Origin: Microbacterium aurum
GTDB taxonomy: Bacteria > Actinomycetota > Actinomycetes > Actinomycetales > Microbacteriaceae
Reading direction: 5' to 3'
DNA length: 64,000 nucleotides
Assembly (NCBI RefSeq): GCF_016907815.1
Contig: NZ_JAFBCQ010000001.1
Span: 248,001 to 312,000 of the forward strand
Below, piece by piece: positions 1-6,396 of the stretch (positions within the stretch are counted from its first letter, which is position 1; the number at the start of each line of letters is the position of its first letter). The notes below the pieces were generated by a model. That model worked only from the letters and a program-made list of their open reading frames with translations. It was not told the origin of the DNA and searched no databases. The translations under genes and the position numbers were made by a program.

Positions 1-302
1 ATCTCGTACCCGCCCTCGGGCATCCCGGCACCGAGCTCCACGGTCACCGTGCCGCTCTGAACCGTCGGCTCACCGACGGCCCAGTCGCGCCCCGCACCAT
101 CCGCCACGATCACCGCGGCGCCGATCGTGAGCACATCTGCGGAGAACGTCAGAGAGATCTCCGCCGGCGCTTCGGAGAGTTGAGAACCTGACGCGGGAGT
201 GCTGGAAATCAGCTCGTCATGCGCCGCAGCGGGCGACGCGCTGACCAGCACGATCGTCGCCGCAACGGCGACCGCGAAGAGCACGGACGGGGAACGGGAC
301 AT
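1..302 (-). CDS. copC: CopC-domain copper-binding protein (3' end outside window)
   Basis: The visible 100 residues begin with a classical signal peptide (MSRSPSVLF, hydrophobic core, then SPAAA). Predicted cleavage before HDELISSTPASG would leave a mature N-terminal histidine, the Cu(II) ligand of CopC proteins. The following stretch (APAEISLTFSADV, then a beta-rich segment) fits the CopC/CtrA immunoglobulin-like fold. CopC proteins are exported and bind copper outside the membrane, often with CopD or YcnI partners. The C-terminus lies beyond the left edge, so a CopD fusion or a C-terminal membrane anchor cannot be excluded. The membrane protein at 378-998 is upstream on the same strand, 75 bases away, and is probably in the same operon. 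Confidence 0.85.
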   Translation of the reverse strand, partial: MSRSPSVLFAVAVAATIVLVSASPAAAHDELISSTPASGSQLSEAPAEISLTFSADVLTIGAAVIVADGAGRDWAVGEPTVQSGTVTVELGAGMPEGGYE

Positions 303-377
303 CGGGCACCACCAATCGATCGCGCACCCGGAAGGCGCGCACACGAAGCCAGCCGACAAACAGTCGGCCGAGCAGAG

Positions 378-998
378 TCAGAGCGCGATCGGAAGAGGGG
401 GGCCGCGGTGGCGGTGAACCGACAGGCGTGCCGCCGGCCGGACAATCCAGCCCGGCGCGTCTGCGACACCGGCGGGGCGCGTCACGGTGAGTGCGGGGAT
501 CACGTCGTGTGTCACGACGCGGCGCGCCCACGCGCGCAGTCGATGACCGAGCGCGAGCAGAGCCCGCAGCGTGCGCTCCCCCTGGTACAGCGCCGCGATC
601 GTCACCGCCGCAGCGATCCCGTGCCCCACCCACATCGAGGGGTCGGCGCACAGCGCCGCCACCGTCGACTCGCCGCCGCTCGGAAGCACCGGCATCCCCG
701 AGTGATGCTGATGCCCTGACGATGTGGAGCTCGAGTCAGATGCGGACACCGCACCCATAACGAAAAGCGTGTGGAAGAGAAGCTGGCTCACAATCACGCT
801 CACAGCCAGACGCAGCCTCGAAAGCCCGCGACCGGTGAGCAGGGTGCTGACCATGACCGCGAGCACCCAGGGAGCGGCGATGCCCACCCACCCCGGGATA
901 TCTCCGCCTGCAACCACGTGCGACAGCAACGCCGTGAACGTCGCGACGGACGCGACGAAGACGCCACGCGCAACGCGCGGTGCACGGGAGGAACGCAT
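378..998 (-). CDS. Integral membrane protein next to copC, function unknown
   Basis: A 206-residue protein starting at the ATG at 998 (MRSSRAPRVARGVFV). The frame stays open further upstream but that part is Arg-rich and looks non-coding. About four hydrophobic segments are visible: roughly residues 12-30, 33-55, 60-85 and 125-145. Between them sits a polar loop with HQHHSG, a possible metal-binding patch. The C-terminal 50 residues are basic and hydrophilic. I cannot assign a named family. The immediate downstream neighbour is a CopC protein, so a role in copper handling is a reasonable inference but is not shown by a recognisable domain. Confidence 0.7.
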   Translation of the reverse strand: MRSSRAPRVARGVFVASVATFTALLSHVVAGGDIPGWVGIAAPWVLAVMVSTLLTGRGLSRLRLAVSVIVSQLLFHTLFVMGAVSASDSSSTSSGHQHHSGMPVLPSGGESTVAALCADPSMWVGHGIAAAVTIAALYQGERTLRALLALGHRLRAWARRVVTHDVIPALTVTRPAGVADAPGWIVRPAARLSVHRHRGPPLPIAL

Positions 999-1134
999 AC
1001 GCCCAGTGTGCCAGGTCCCGGACCTGAGCGACTTCGGCCGGCAATCGCTCCGATAGCGGCACCATCGCGGCCGCGGGCATCTGCGGGGCGCCCCTTTCCG
1101 AGGCAAGGCACCGCAGTTGCCCTCGGGCCGTGGT

Positions 1135-1437
1135 CTAGAAGATGTGGGCCTCATACGAATCGAGGCGTGCCTGATGACGGTTCTGGAGCTCTCGGTACAC
1201 AGTGGCGCGGGACACGCTGAATAGTCCCGCAAGTTCCGTCTGGCTGTACTCGCCCCGGTCGTAGATCTCGAACAGCAGCTTCCGCTGCGGCCCGGTGAAT
1301 TTCGGCTGCTTGCCCTTCAACCGTCCCTTCGCACGCGCAACGGCCATCCCCTCACGCGTCCGCATACTGATGAGGTCCCGCTCGAACTCGGCGACCATCG
1401 CCAGAACGCTCAGGGTGCGCCGCCGAAGGCGACGAGA
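1135..1437 (-). pseudogene. Serine recombinase (resolvase/invertase) C-terminal remnant
   Basis: The frame reads from just after an in-frame TAG (1438-1440) through RRRTLSVLAMVAEFERD, LISMRTREGMAVARAKGRL, and an HTH segment ending near 1135 (SQTELAGLFSVSRATVYREL). This matches the long E helix and helix-turn-helix DNA-binding domain of Tn3-type resolvases and DNA invertases. The N-terminal catalytic domain with its nucleophilic serine is absent, so the gene is broken; an ATG at 1398 could still make an 87-residue fragment. It lies at the edge of the sulfur operon and is probably what remains of the mobile element that delivered the block. No transposase partner remains nearby. Confidence 0.85.
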
Positions 1438-1589
1438 CTACCGGGATCCCCAAGCGGGCATTACCGGTAGGGGAGGTTCGTGAGCGGCTGAAGCTGCGCG
1501 CGGTTGCCATCTCTCGCGTGCGGTGCGCGCTGAGCGCCCGGCCGCGAGCGTCGTCTCTCCCCATCTCGCTTCGCCGATTCGCCCGACAG

Positions 1590-1630
1590 ATACCCCCGGG
1601 TGTATAGTTTACGTATACCCCCAGGGGTAC
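1590..1630 (+). promoter_or_regulatory. Twin CsoR/CstR-type operators around a promoter
   Basis: Two G/C-tract palindromes lie 23 bases upstream of the first gene of the sulfur operon: ATACCCCCGGGTGTAT (1590-1605) and GTATACCCCCAGGGGTAC (1613-1630). Both match the TACCCCC-GGGGTA type of operator recognised by CsoR-family repressors. TATAGT at 1603-1608, between them, is a plausible -10 element, so repressor bound at either site would block polymerase. The obvious ligand is the CstR-like protein at 4556-4831 in the same operon, implying autoregulation. Confidence 0.75.
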
Positions 1631-1652
1631 CGACGGATGAGGAGGAACAAGC

Positions 1653-1787
1653 GTGTGCAGCAAAGTGACCTGCGGGGAGTGCGGCAAGGCGACGTGGGCC
1701 GGGTGCGGCCAGCACGTCGAGGATGCGCTGTGGGGTGTGCCGGCAGAGGAACGGTGCCCCGGCCACGACCAGGCCGAGGTCGCGTGA
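1653..1787 (+). CDS. Small Cys-rich protein, first gene of the CstR sulfur operon
   Basis: A 44-residue protein beginning GTG TGC AGC, with an AGGAGGA ribosome site (1640-1646) seven bases upstream. The sequence contains VTCGECGKATWAGCGQHVE and ends with an RCPGH motif. The spacing Cys-x2-Cys ... Cys ... His ... Cys-x2-His suggests a tiny zinc-ribbon or a thiol/metal relay. It is clearly paralogous to the 53-residue protein at 4861-5022: CGK-TW-GCGQHV and GVPA-RC-GH are shared. The two paralogues bracket the operon. No functional family is known to me. It overlaps the next start by four bases (GTGA), so translation is probably coupled to the rhodanese. Confidence 0.8.
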   Translation: MCSKVTCGECGKATWAGCGQHVEDALWGVPAEERCPGHDQAEVA

Positions 1788-2158
1788 ATACGATGCGCCG
1801 CCTTCGACTGCTGGCGCTGCCGGCACTTGCGATCATGTTTGGCGCCGCCACGGCATGTGCTCCGGCGGTCACCCCCGTAGAGGTGACCGAGGAGACCACC
1901 GTAGTCGACGTTCGCACCCCTGAGGAGTACGCCGGCGGGCACCTCGACGGTGCGGTAAACATCGACGTGAGCGCCGCCGACTTCACGGCCGAGCTCGCAG
2001 AGCTCGATCCGTCCGCCGAGTACGTCGTCTACTGCCAGTCCGGCAACCGCTCGTCTCGCGCCGTGGCGCAGATGGAGCAGGGGGGCTTCACCTCCGTCCA
2101 CGACGCCGGCGGCATCTCGGACGCCGCCGCAGCGACAGGACTCACCGTCGTCGGCTGA
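1784..2158 (+). CDS. Rhodanese-domain lipoprotein (sulfurtransferase)
   Basis: A single rhodanese domain (DVRTPEEYAGGHLDGAVNID onward) with active-site loop CQSGNRSSR, nucleophile Cys84 counted from the GTG at 1784. The N-terminus (RRLRLLALPALAIMFGAATAC) is a short signal peptide ending in a lipobox-like ATAC, so the enzyme is probably lipid-anchored on the outer face of the membrane. Rhodaneses move sulfane sulfur between thiosulfate, persulfides and acceptors. GTG 1784 overlaps the stop of the small Cys protein; an ATG at 1793 is an alternative start without a well-spaced ribosome site. In a CstR operon it probably handles persulfide outside the cytoplasm. Confidence 0.85.
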   Translation: MNTMRRLRLLALPALAIMFGAATACAPAVTPVEVTEETTVVDVRTPEEYAGGHLDGAVNIDVSAADFTAELAELDPSAEYVVYCQSGNRSSRAVAQMEQGGFTSVHDAGGISDAAAATGLTVVG

Positions 2159-2189
2159 CGGGCGACGACCGAGAAAGGAAGGGTCTGAT

Positions 2190-2588
2190 ATGGCCACCAG
2201 AGAGATCACCCTCGAGGGGTTCGCCGAGGTCGTCGAGCAGAACGACATCGTACTCCTCGACTTCTGGGCCGCGTGGTGCGGTCCGTGCCGCATGTTCGCG
2301 CCGGTCTTCGAGAAGGCGTCGGAGCAGCACGCCGACATCGTCTTCGGCAAGATCGACACGGAGGATCAGCGCGAGCTCGCCGCCGCGTTCCACATCTCGT
2401 CGATCCCGACCCTCATGGTGTTCCGCGAGGGTGTGGTCGTCTTCTCGCAGCCTGGTGCGCTCGGCGCGCAGCAACTCGATCAGCTGATCACCGGTGTGCG
2501 AGGGCTGGACATGGATGCTGTGCATGCCGATGTCGCAGCGCACCAACAGCAGAGAGCGGAGCAGACGCAGAAGGAGGCCGTGCGATGA
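2190..2588 (+). CDS. Thioredoxin
   Basis: A 132-residue thioredoxin-fold protein with the canonical active site WCGPC at residues 29-33, preceded by VLLDFWAA, and the cis-proline segment SSIPTLMVF. A GAAAGGAAGG ribosome site lies upstream of the ATG. It has a hydrophilic, Gln-rich C-terminal tail of about 25 residues (HADVAAHQQQRAEQ) beyond the normal fold. There is no signal peptide, so it acts in the cytoplasm. Its stop overlaps the start of the downstream disulfide reductase (ATGA), consistent with translational coupling. In this context it probably reduces persulfides or disulfides produced by the rhodaneses. Confidence 0.93.
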   Translation: MATREITLEGFAEVVEQNDIVLLDFWAAWCGPCRMFAPVFEKASEQHADIVFGKIDTEDQRELAAAFHISSIPTLMVFREGVVVFSQPGALGAQQLDQLITGVRGLDMDAVHADVAAHQQQRAEQTQKEAVR

Positions 2589-4276
2589 GGATCGTTGTGG
2601 TTGGCGGTGTCGCCGGAGGGATGAGCAGCGCGGCTCGAGCTCGCAGGCTCGACGAGAATGCCGAGATCGTGGTGCTCGAGCGCGGCGCGCACGTGTCGTT
2701 CGCCAACTGCGGTCTGCCCTACTTCGTCGGCGGTGAGATCACCGATGCGAGCAAGCTTCTCGTGCAGACTCCGCAGTCGCTACGCGCAGCGCTGGACCTC
2801 GACGTCCGTACCCGCAGTGAGGTCATCGCGGTCGACACCGCGGCGAAGAACGTCACGGTCCGCGCCGAAGACGACGTGTACGAGCTATCGTACGACGCAC
2901 TCGTACTCTCGCCCGGTGCGTCGGCGCTGCGCCCACCGCTGCGCGGGCTCGACTCGCCGCGCGTGCGCACGCTGCGTACGGTCGAGGATGCCCTTTCGTT
3001 GCGCGACGAGGTTCACGACGGCGCCCGCCGCGCCGTCGTGCTTGGCGCCGGGTTCATCGGCATCGAAGCCGCCGAGGCGCTCGCCCAGCAGGGACTCGAC
3101 GTCTCGGTCGTCGAACTCGCCCCGCATCCGCTGCCGCCGCTCGAGACCGAGCTCGCGTGGCTCGTCACCGAGCAGCTCGTCGAGCTGGGCATCACGGTGC
3201 GCACCGGCATCGCCGCGGCAAGCGTGGAACGCGGAGAGGACGCTGACACCGTCGTCCTCGCCGACGGCTCGCGGCTCGAAGCCGACATCATCGTGCTCTC
3301 GGTCGGCGTGCGCCCCGACACGGCCCCCTTCGAAGCCGCCGGGATCGCGTGCGAGCGGGGTGCGATCGTGGTCGACGCCCACGGCCGCACGTCGGCGCCG
3401 GGGGTCTGGGCCGCCGGCGACGCCACCGTCTCGGTCGACGCCGTCACCGGTATCCGTCGGCCTGTCACCCTTGCCGGGCCGGCCAACCGCGCAGGTCGCC
3501 TGATCGCCGACGACATCCTGCGACCCGACACCGCCCGGGCTGTGCCGCAGCCGGTCGGCACCGCGATCGTGCGCGTCGGCGAGTTGACCGCCGCGCTCAC
3601 CGGAGCCAATCGCTCATCGCTGGACGCCGCGGGCGTGAGCCACCGCACGCTCCACCTGCACCCGAACCAACACGCGGGCTACTTCCCGGGTGCGTCGCAG
3701 GTGCACCTGGTCGTACAGATCCGCGCGTCCGACGGCTTGCTGCTGGGTGCACAGGCGGTCGGCAACGAGGGTGTCGACAAGCGCATCGACGTCCTCGCCA
3801 CCGCGATCCGCGCCGGCATGCGCGTCGATGACCTGATCGATCTCGACCTCGCGTACGCGCCGCCGTACGGGCAAGCGAAGGATGCCATCAACCTCACCGG
3901 CATGGTGGGCGAGAACGTCATGACCGGCACGCTGACACTCTGGTACCCCGAGCATCTCGACAATGTGCGCGACAGCGCGCTGATCCTCGACGTGCGCACC
4001 CCGGCCGAGTACGCGACCGGGTTCGTGCCCGGATCGCTGAACATCCCGCACACCGAGCTGCGAGACCGACTCGACGAGGTCCGCGACGCGGCCGCGGGAC
4101 GACCCGTGCGGGTCATGTGCCAGTCCGGCGTGCGGTCAGGCATTGCCCACCGCGTCCTCGCGCAGTCAGGCTTCGACTCTGCGTCACTGTCGGGCGGGAT
4201 GCTGACGCTCCAGGCCTGGCTCGGTGCACGTCAGTCCGACGTGCTCGAGCGGCCCGAGGTGCTCGCACGTGCGTAG
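2585..4276 (+). CDS. CoA-disulfide reductase / NADH oxidase with C-terminal rhodanese domain
   Basis: A 563-residue flavoprotein. The FAD-binding GG-x-AGG motif (VVVGGVAGGMSS) is at residues 4-15. The single redox Cys42 in FANCGLPYFVGG is typical of CoA-disulfide and CoA-persulfide reductases. The NAD(P)-binding motif VVLGAGFIGIEAAEAL is near residues 152-167 and the WAAGDAT FAD motif near 276. After the dimerisation domain comes a rhodanese domain (about 457-560) with CQSGVRS, Cys at about 512. This CoADR-RHD architecture is known from persulfide reductases such as Npsr. It should reduce CoA persulfide or disulfide with NAD(P)H. Start by ATGA overlap with thioredoxin. Confidence 0.93.
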   Translation: MRIVVVGGVAGGMSSAARARRLDENAEIVVLERGAHVSFANCGLPYFVGGEITDASKLLVQTPQSLRAALDLDVRTRSEVIAVDTAAKNVTVRAEDDVYELSYDALVLSPGASALRPPLRGLDSPRVRTLRTVEDALSLRDEVHDGARRAVVLGAGFIGIEAAEALAQQGLDVSVVELAPHPLPPLETELAWLVTEQLVELGITVRTGIAAASVERGEDADTVVLADGSRLEADIIVLSVGVRPDTAPFEAAGIACERGAIVVDAHGRTSAPGVWAAGDATVSVDAVTGIRRPVTLAGPANRAGRLIADDILRPDTARAVPQPVGTAIVRVGELTAALTGANRSSLDAAGVSHRTLHLHPNQHAGYFPGASQVHLVVQIRASDGLLLGAQAVGNEGVDKRIDVLATAIRAGMRVDDLIDLDLAYAPPYGQAKDAINLTGMVGENVMTGTLTLWYPEHLDNVRDSALILDVRTPAEYATGFVPGSLNIPHTELRDRLDEVRDAAAGRPVRVMCQSGVRSGIAHRVLAQSGFDSASLSGGMLTLQAWLGARQSDVLERPEVLARA

Positions 4277-4544
4277 GCCCACCGGGGCAGCGTGCTCGCG
4301 CAGCAGGTCGGAGCGCACCCTCATGGCGATCACTTCGGTCTTCCTGACGGCGGTCTCGCTGAGCTCGCTCAATCAGCCGTGGTGCGCGATCCCCGCTGGA
4401 GTGTGCGCGACGTTCCTCGCGATCGGCGCGATCACCGGCTGGTGCCCGACACAACTGGTCCTCTCTCGCGAAGACCCCACCCCTGTCAATACCCTCGGCT
4501 ACGACGAAGCCCGCCAGCCCATCGACATCCACTCCCGACCCTGA
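4269..4544 (+). CDS. DUF2892 / YgaP-type small membrane protein
   Basis: A 91-residue protein. I place the start at GTG 4269, eight bases inside the end of the reductase gene, with GAGG nine bases upstream; an ATG at 4323 would shorten it. Residues around TLMAITSVFLTAVSLSS and CAIPAGVCATFLAIGAITGW form two membrane segments, followed by GWCPTQLVL. This resembles the DUF2892 (YgaP-like) hallmark of two helices followed by G-x-CP. DUF2892 domains are commonly fused to or next to rhodaneses in sulfide-stress loci and may take part in sulfur or thiocyanate export. The tail is polar. The family match rests on pattern, so it is moderately certain. Confidence 0.72.
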   Translation: MRRPTGAACSRSRSERTLMAITSVFLTAVSLSSLNQPWCAIPAGVCATFLAIGAITGWCPTQLVLSREDPTPVNTLGYDEARQPIDIHSRP

Positions 4545-4555
4545 AGGGACCTCCC

Positions 4556-4831
4556 ATGCCCACAACCGACCCCGAGACACAGAAGCGCATCGTCAACCGC
4601 CTGCGCCGCGCCCGCGGCCAGCTCGACGCGGTCATCGCCGCCGTCGAGGCCGAACGCCCCTGCCGCGACGTCGTCACCCAGCTCTCGGCCGTCTCCAGCG
4701 CGCTCGACCGTGCCGGCTTCGCGATCGTCTCGACCGCGATGAAGGACTGCATCGCTGACCCCGATGCCACCCGCGACGAGCAAGGCCTCACCACCGAAGA
4801 GCTCGAGAAGCTCTTCCTCATGCTCGCCTAA
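4556..4831 (+). CDS. cstR: CsoR-family repressor of the CstR (persulfide) type
   Basis: A 91-residue all-helical regulator (KRIVNRLRRARGQLDAV... start of the fold). Cys36 and Cys65 are present, but the His that completes the Cu(I) site in CsoR (position 61 here) is Ala (IVSTAMKDC). CsoR proteins with the two Cys but without His are CstR-type sensors, in which the cysteines form di- or polysulfide links with persulfides and release DNA. The neighbouring rhodaneses, thioredoxin and CoA-persulfide reductase support this reading. Its likely operators are the twin sites at 1590-1630. It starts at ATG 4556 behind GAAGGGA. Confidence 0.9.
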   Translation: MPTTDPETQKRIVNRLRRARGQLDAVIAAVEAERPCRDVVTQLSAVSSALDRAGFAIVSTAMKDCIADPDATRDEQGLTTEELEKLFLMLA

Positions 4832-4860
4832 GCGCTGAACCACGAAGGACAAAAGCACCC

Positions 4861-5022
4861 ATGTGTTACGCAGTCACCTGCCGCAAGTGCGGCAAGACGA
4901 CCTGGTCCGGCTGCGGCCAGCACGTCGACCAGGTCATGCGGGGGGTCCCCGCCGCGCAGCGCTGCCGCGGGCACCAGAACGAGCCGGGCAACGGCTTCTT
5001 CGCCAGACTCTTCGGTCGCTGA
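4861..5022 (+). CDS. Small Cys-rich protein, second paralogue closing the sulfur operon
   Basis: A 53-residue protein (MCYAVTCRKCGKTTWSGCGQ, then HVDQVM, GVPAAQRCRGH and a basic aromatic tail FFARLFGR). It has the same Cys/His framework as the 44-residue protein at 1653-1787 but adds a tail of about a dozen residues ending with FFARLFGR, which could contact a membrane or partner. It lies 29 bases after cstR and directly before a strong terminator, so it is the last gene of the operon. It may bind zinc or carry sulfane sulfur on its cysteines; this is inference. I know of no characterised member. Confidence 0.82.
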   Translation: MCYAVTCRKCGKTTWSGCGQHVDQVMRGVPAAQRCRGHQNEPGNGFFARLFGR

Positions 5023-5051
5023 GGCCCCGCGAAGCACCAGCCCCGTCGAAC

Positions 5052-5087
5052 CCCGCCCGGTCGTCGCTGCGACGCCCGGGCGGGTTT
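5052..5087 (+). terminator. Intrinsic terminator of the sulfur operon
   Basis: A stem CCCGCCCGG ... CCGGGCGGG extended by an inner CGTCG/CGACG pairing with a CTG loop, followed by TTT. It sits 29 bases after the last gene of the operon. Confidence 0.75.
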
Positions 5088-5295
5088 GCGTCGTAGACAC
5101 GCCGGAGCGTCGCGCCTACCTCACGGTGGTCGGCGTGACCAGCTCCGGGCGTCGAGCGTGCTGTGGCCCGTGGATGTCGTCGTCGGCGAGCAGCCGACCC
5201 GGATCCTCCCATCCCTCAACGAACGCGGCCGAAGCCCTCTTGGACCGGTGACCGTCGGCGTGCAACATCTTGGCGGGTGCTGGACACTTCAGAGT

Positions 5296-5832
5296 ATGGA
5301 GCGCGAGGTGTCGGAGGTCGAGTTGTGGTCTCGTGCGCTCCGCGGTGACGGTGCGGCACTGGGTGGAGTGTTCGACCTGCACGCCGATCGAGTGTTCCGG
5401 CATGTGTTCGCGGTGCTGCGGGATGTGCAAGACGCGGAGGACGCGACCGCAGCGGCATTCCTCGAGCTGTGGCGGCGGCGCGCGGCGGTCTGGGTGATCG
5501 ACGGCTCGGTGCTGCCATGGCTGTTGGTCACCGCGGCGAACTGCGCCCGCAACCTGGCTCGATCCCGTCGGCGTTACCGGGCGCTGCTGGGTTCGCTGCC
5601 GCGCGGTGAGCACACCGAGTCCGCCGAAACTGTAGCCTTCGCCGGCCTTCCCGTCGTCGACATCGTCGATGGGGATCTCGCGGCACACCTGGGGTCGCTG
5701 CCGCGGACGGAGTATCTGCTGCTGATGCTGACCGCGGTCGAGGGGTACTCCACCGGTGAAGCCGCTGAAGCAGTGGGTATCACGGTATCCGCGGCGCGGA
5801 CCCGCCTGTCCCGGGCCAAGGCCCGCCGGTGA
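5296..5832 (+). CDS. ECF-type RNA polymerase sigma factor, C-terminus cut short
   Basis: A 178-residue sigma-70 family protein. Region 2 spans about residues 20-85 (VFDLHADRVFRHVFAVLRDV, DAEDATAAAFLELWRRR); region 4 begins near 125 (SLPRTEYLLLMLTAVEGYST) and includes the HTH AEAVGITVSAARTRLSRAKAR. The protein stops two residues after that HTH, without the usual dozen or more extra residues of region 4. Its last bases overlap the start of a thioredoxin fragment that lacks its own N-terminus. The junction suggests a deletion joined two genes. No anti-sigma gene is adjacent. It may still be functional because the DNA-contacting helix is present. Confidence 0.8.
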   Translation: MEREVSEVELWSRALRGDGAALGGVFDLHADRVFRHVFAVLRDVQDAEDATAAAFLELWRRRAAVWVIDGSVLPWLLVTAANCARNLARSRRRYRALLGSLPRGEHTESAETVAFAGLPVVDIVDGDLAAHLGSLPRTEYLLLMLTAVEGYSTGEAAEAVGITVSAARTRLSRAKARR

Positions 5833-6146
5833 TCGTCGACATGTGGGCGACCTGGTGCGGCCCATGCCGCATGGTCAGCCCAGTGCTCGAGCAGTTGGCG
5901 ACCGAGCGGGCGGGCGAAGTGAAGCTGGTCAAGGTGGATGTCGACCGTGCGCCTCGCCTCTCGTCGCGGTTCACGGTCCAGGCGGTGCCGACACTGCTGA
6001 TCATGCACCGCGGCAAGGTGATCGCACGCCAGGCGGGCGCTGCACCCGTGGAGGTGCTGCGCCGATGGTTCGACGACGCCATGGCCAAGGATGCCGAGAA
6101 CGAGCAACAGGCCGGTACCGGCATGGACCGGGGACGTGGTCGGTGA
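5829..6146 (+). CDS. Thioredoxin lacking its N-terminal strand and helix
   Basis: A 105-residue thioredoxin fold starting at GTG 5829 (MIVDMWATWCGPCRMVSP), with active site WCGPC at 9-13, a cis-Pro segment AVPTLLIMHRG and a polar tail. Normal thioredoxins have about 20 residues (beta1-alpha1) before the V-D-F-W-A strand; these are missing. The gene opens inside the sigma-factor stop codon (GTGA). Either the two genes were fused by deletion or translation is now coupled to the sigma factor. Whether the shortened protein folds is doubtful, although the central sheet and active-site helix are intact. Confidence 0.7.
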   Translation: MIVDMWATWCGPCRMVSPVLEQLATERAGEVKLVKVDVDRAPRLSSRFTVQAVPTLLIMHRGKVIARQAGAAPVEVLRRWFDDAMAKDAENEQQAGTGMDRGRGR

Positions 6147-6345
6147 TGGCGCGCCCCGATCCCCACATCGTCTTCGTCCGTCGGGTGACGCCGCGTGTCC
6201 TGGGGTTCTGCGAGGACTGCATGGCGGTCGGCTCCCGATAGGTCCACCCCCGACTGTGCCTCACCTGCGGCAGAGTCGGCTCGTCACCCATGCGGTATGC
6301 CCGGACTCGCGCCGGTAGCCCTCGAGACCTCGGCGCGCCCGGAGT
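6146..6345 (+). pseudogene. UBP-type zinc-finger protein, interrupted
   Basis: From the ATG at 6146 the frame reads ARPDPHIVFVRRVTPRVLGF then CEDCMAVGSR and stops at TAG (6239-6241). Reading on in the same frame gives VHPRLCLTCGRVGSSPMRYA and then loses similarity. Intact bacterial UBP-type zinc-finger proteins read H-x-V-x-P-(x)-GCEECL-x-x-G-x-x-W-VHLR-LCL-x-CGHVGCCDSS, so the TAG stands where a Trp codon (TGG) is expected. Later zinc ligands (the CC and His residues) are also altered. In bacteria such proteins are often encoded near thioredoxin or redox genes, as here. The gene appears dead. Confidence 0.75.
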
Positions 6346-6396
6346 GTTCGCCGATCGGCGACTCCCGCAGCGGGGCGGATCGGCTCGCGACCCGAC

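Noticed and set aside
4323..4544. Start of the DUF2892 protein at ATG 4323
   Set aside because: The GTG at 4269 has a better spaced GAGG and keeps polar residues usual before the first helix; the ATG lies at the beginning of the first membrane helix and lacks a ribosome site.
5116..5268. A 50-codon minus-strand frame (MLHADGHRSK ...) between the sulfur operon and the sigma gene
   Set aside because: Its composition looks somewhat protein-like, but no family, ribosome site or partner supports it; the region is more likely the sigma promoter.
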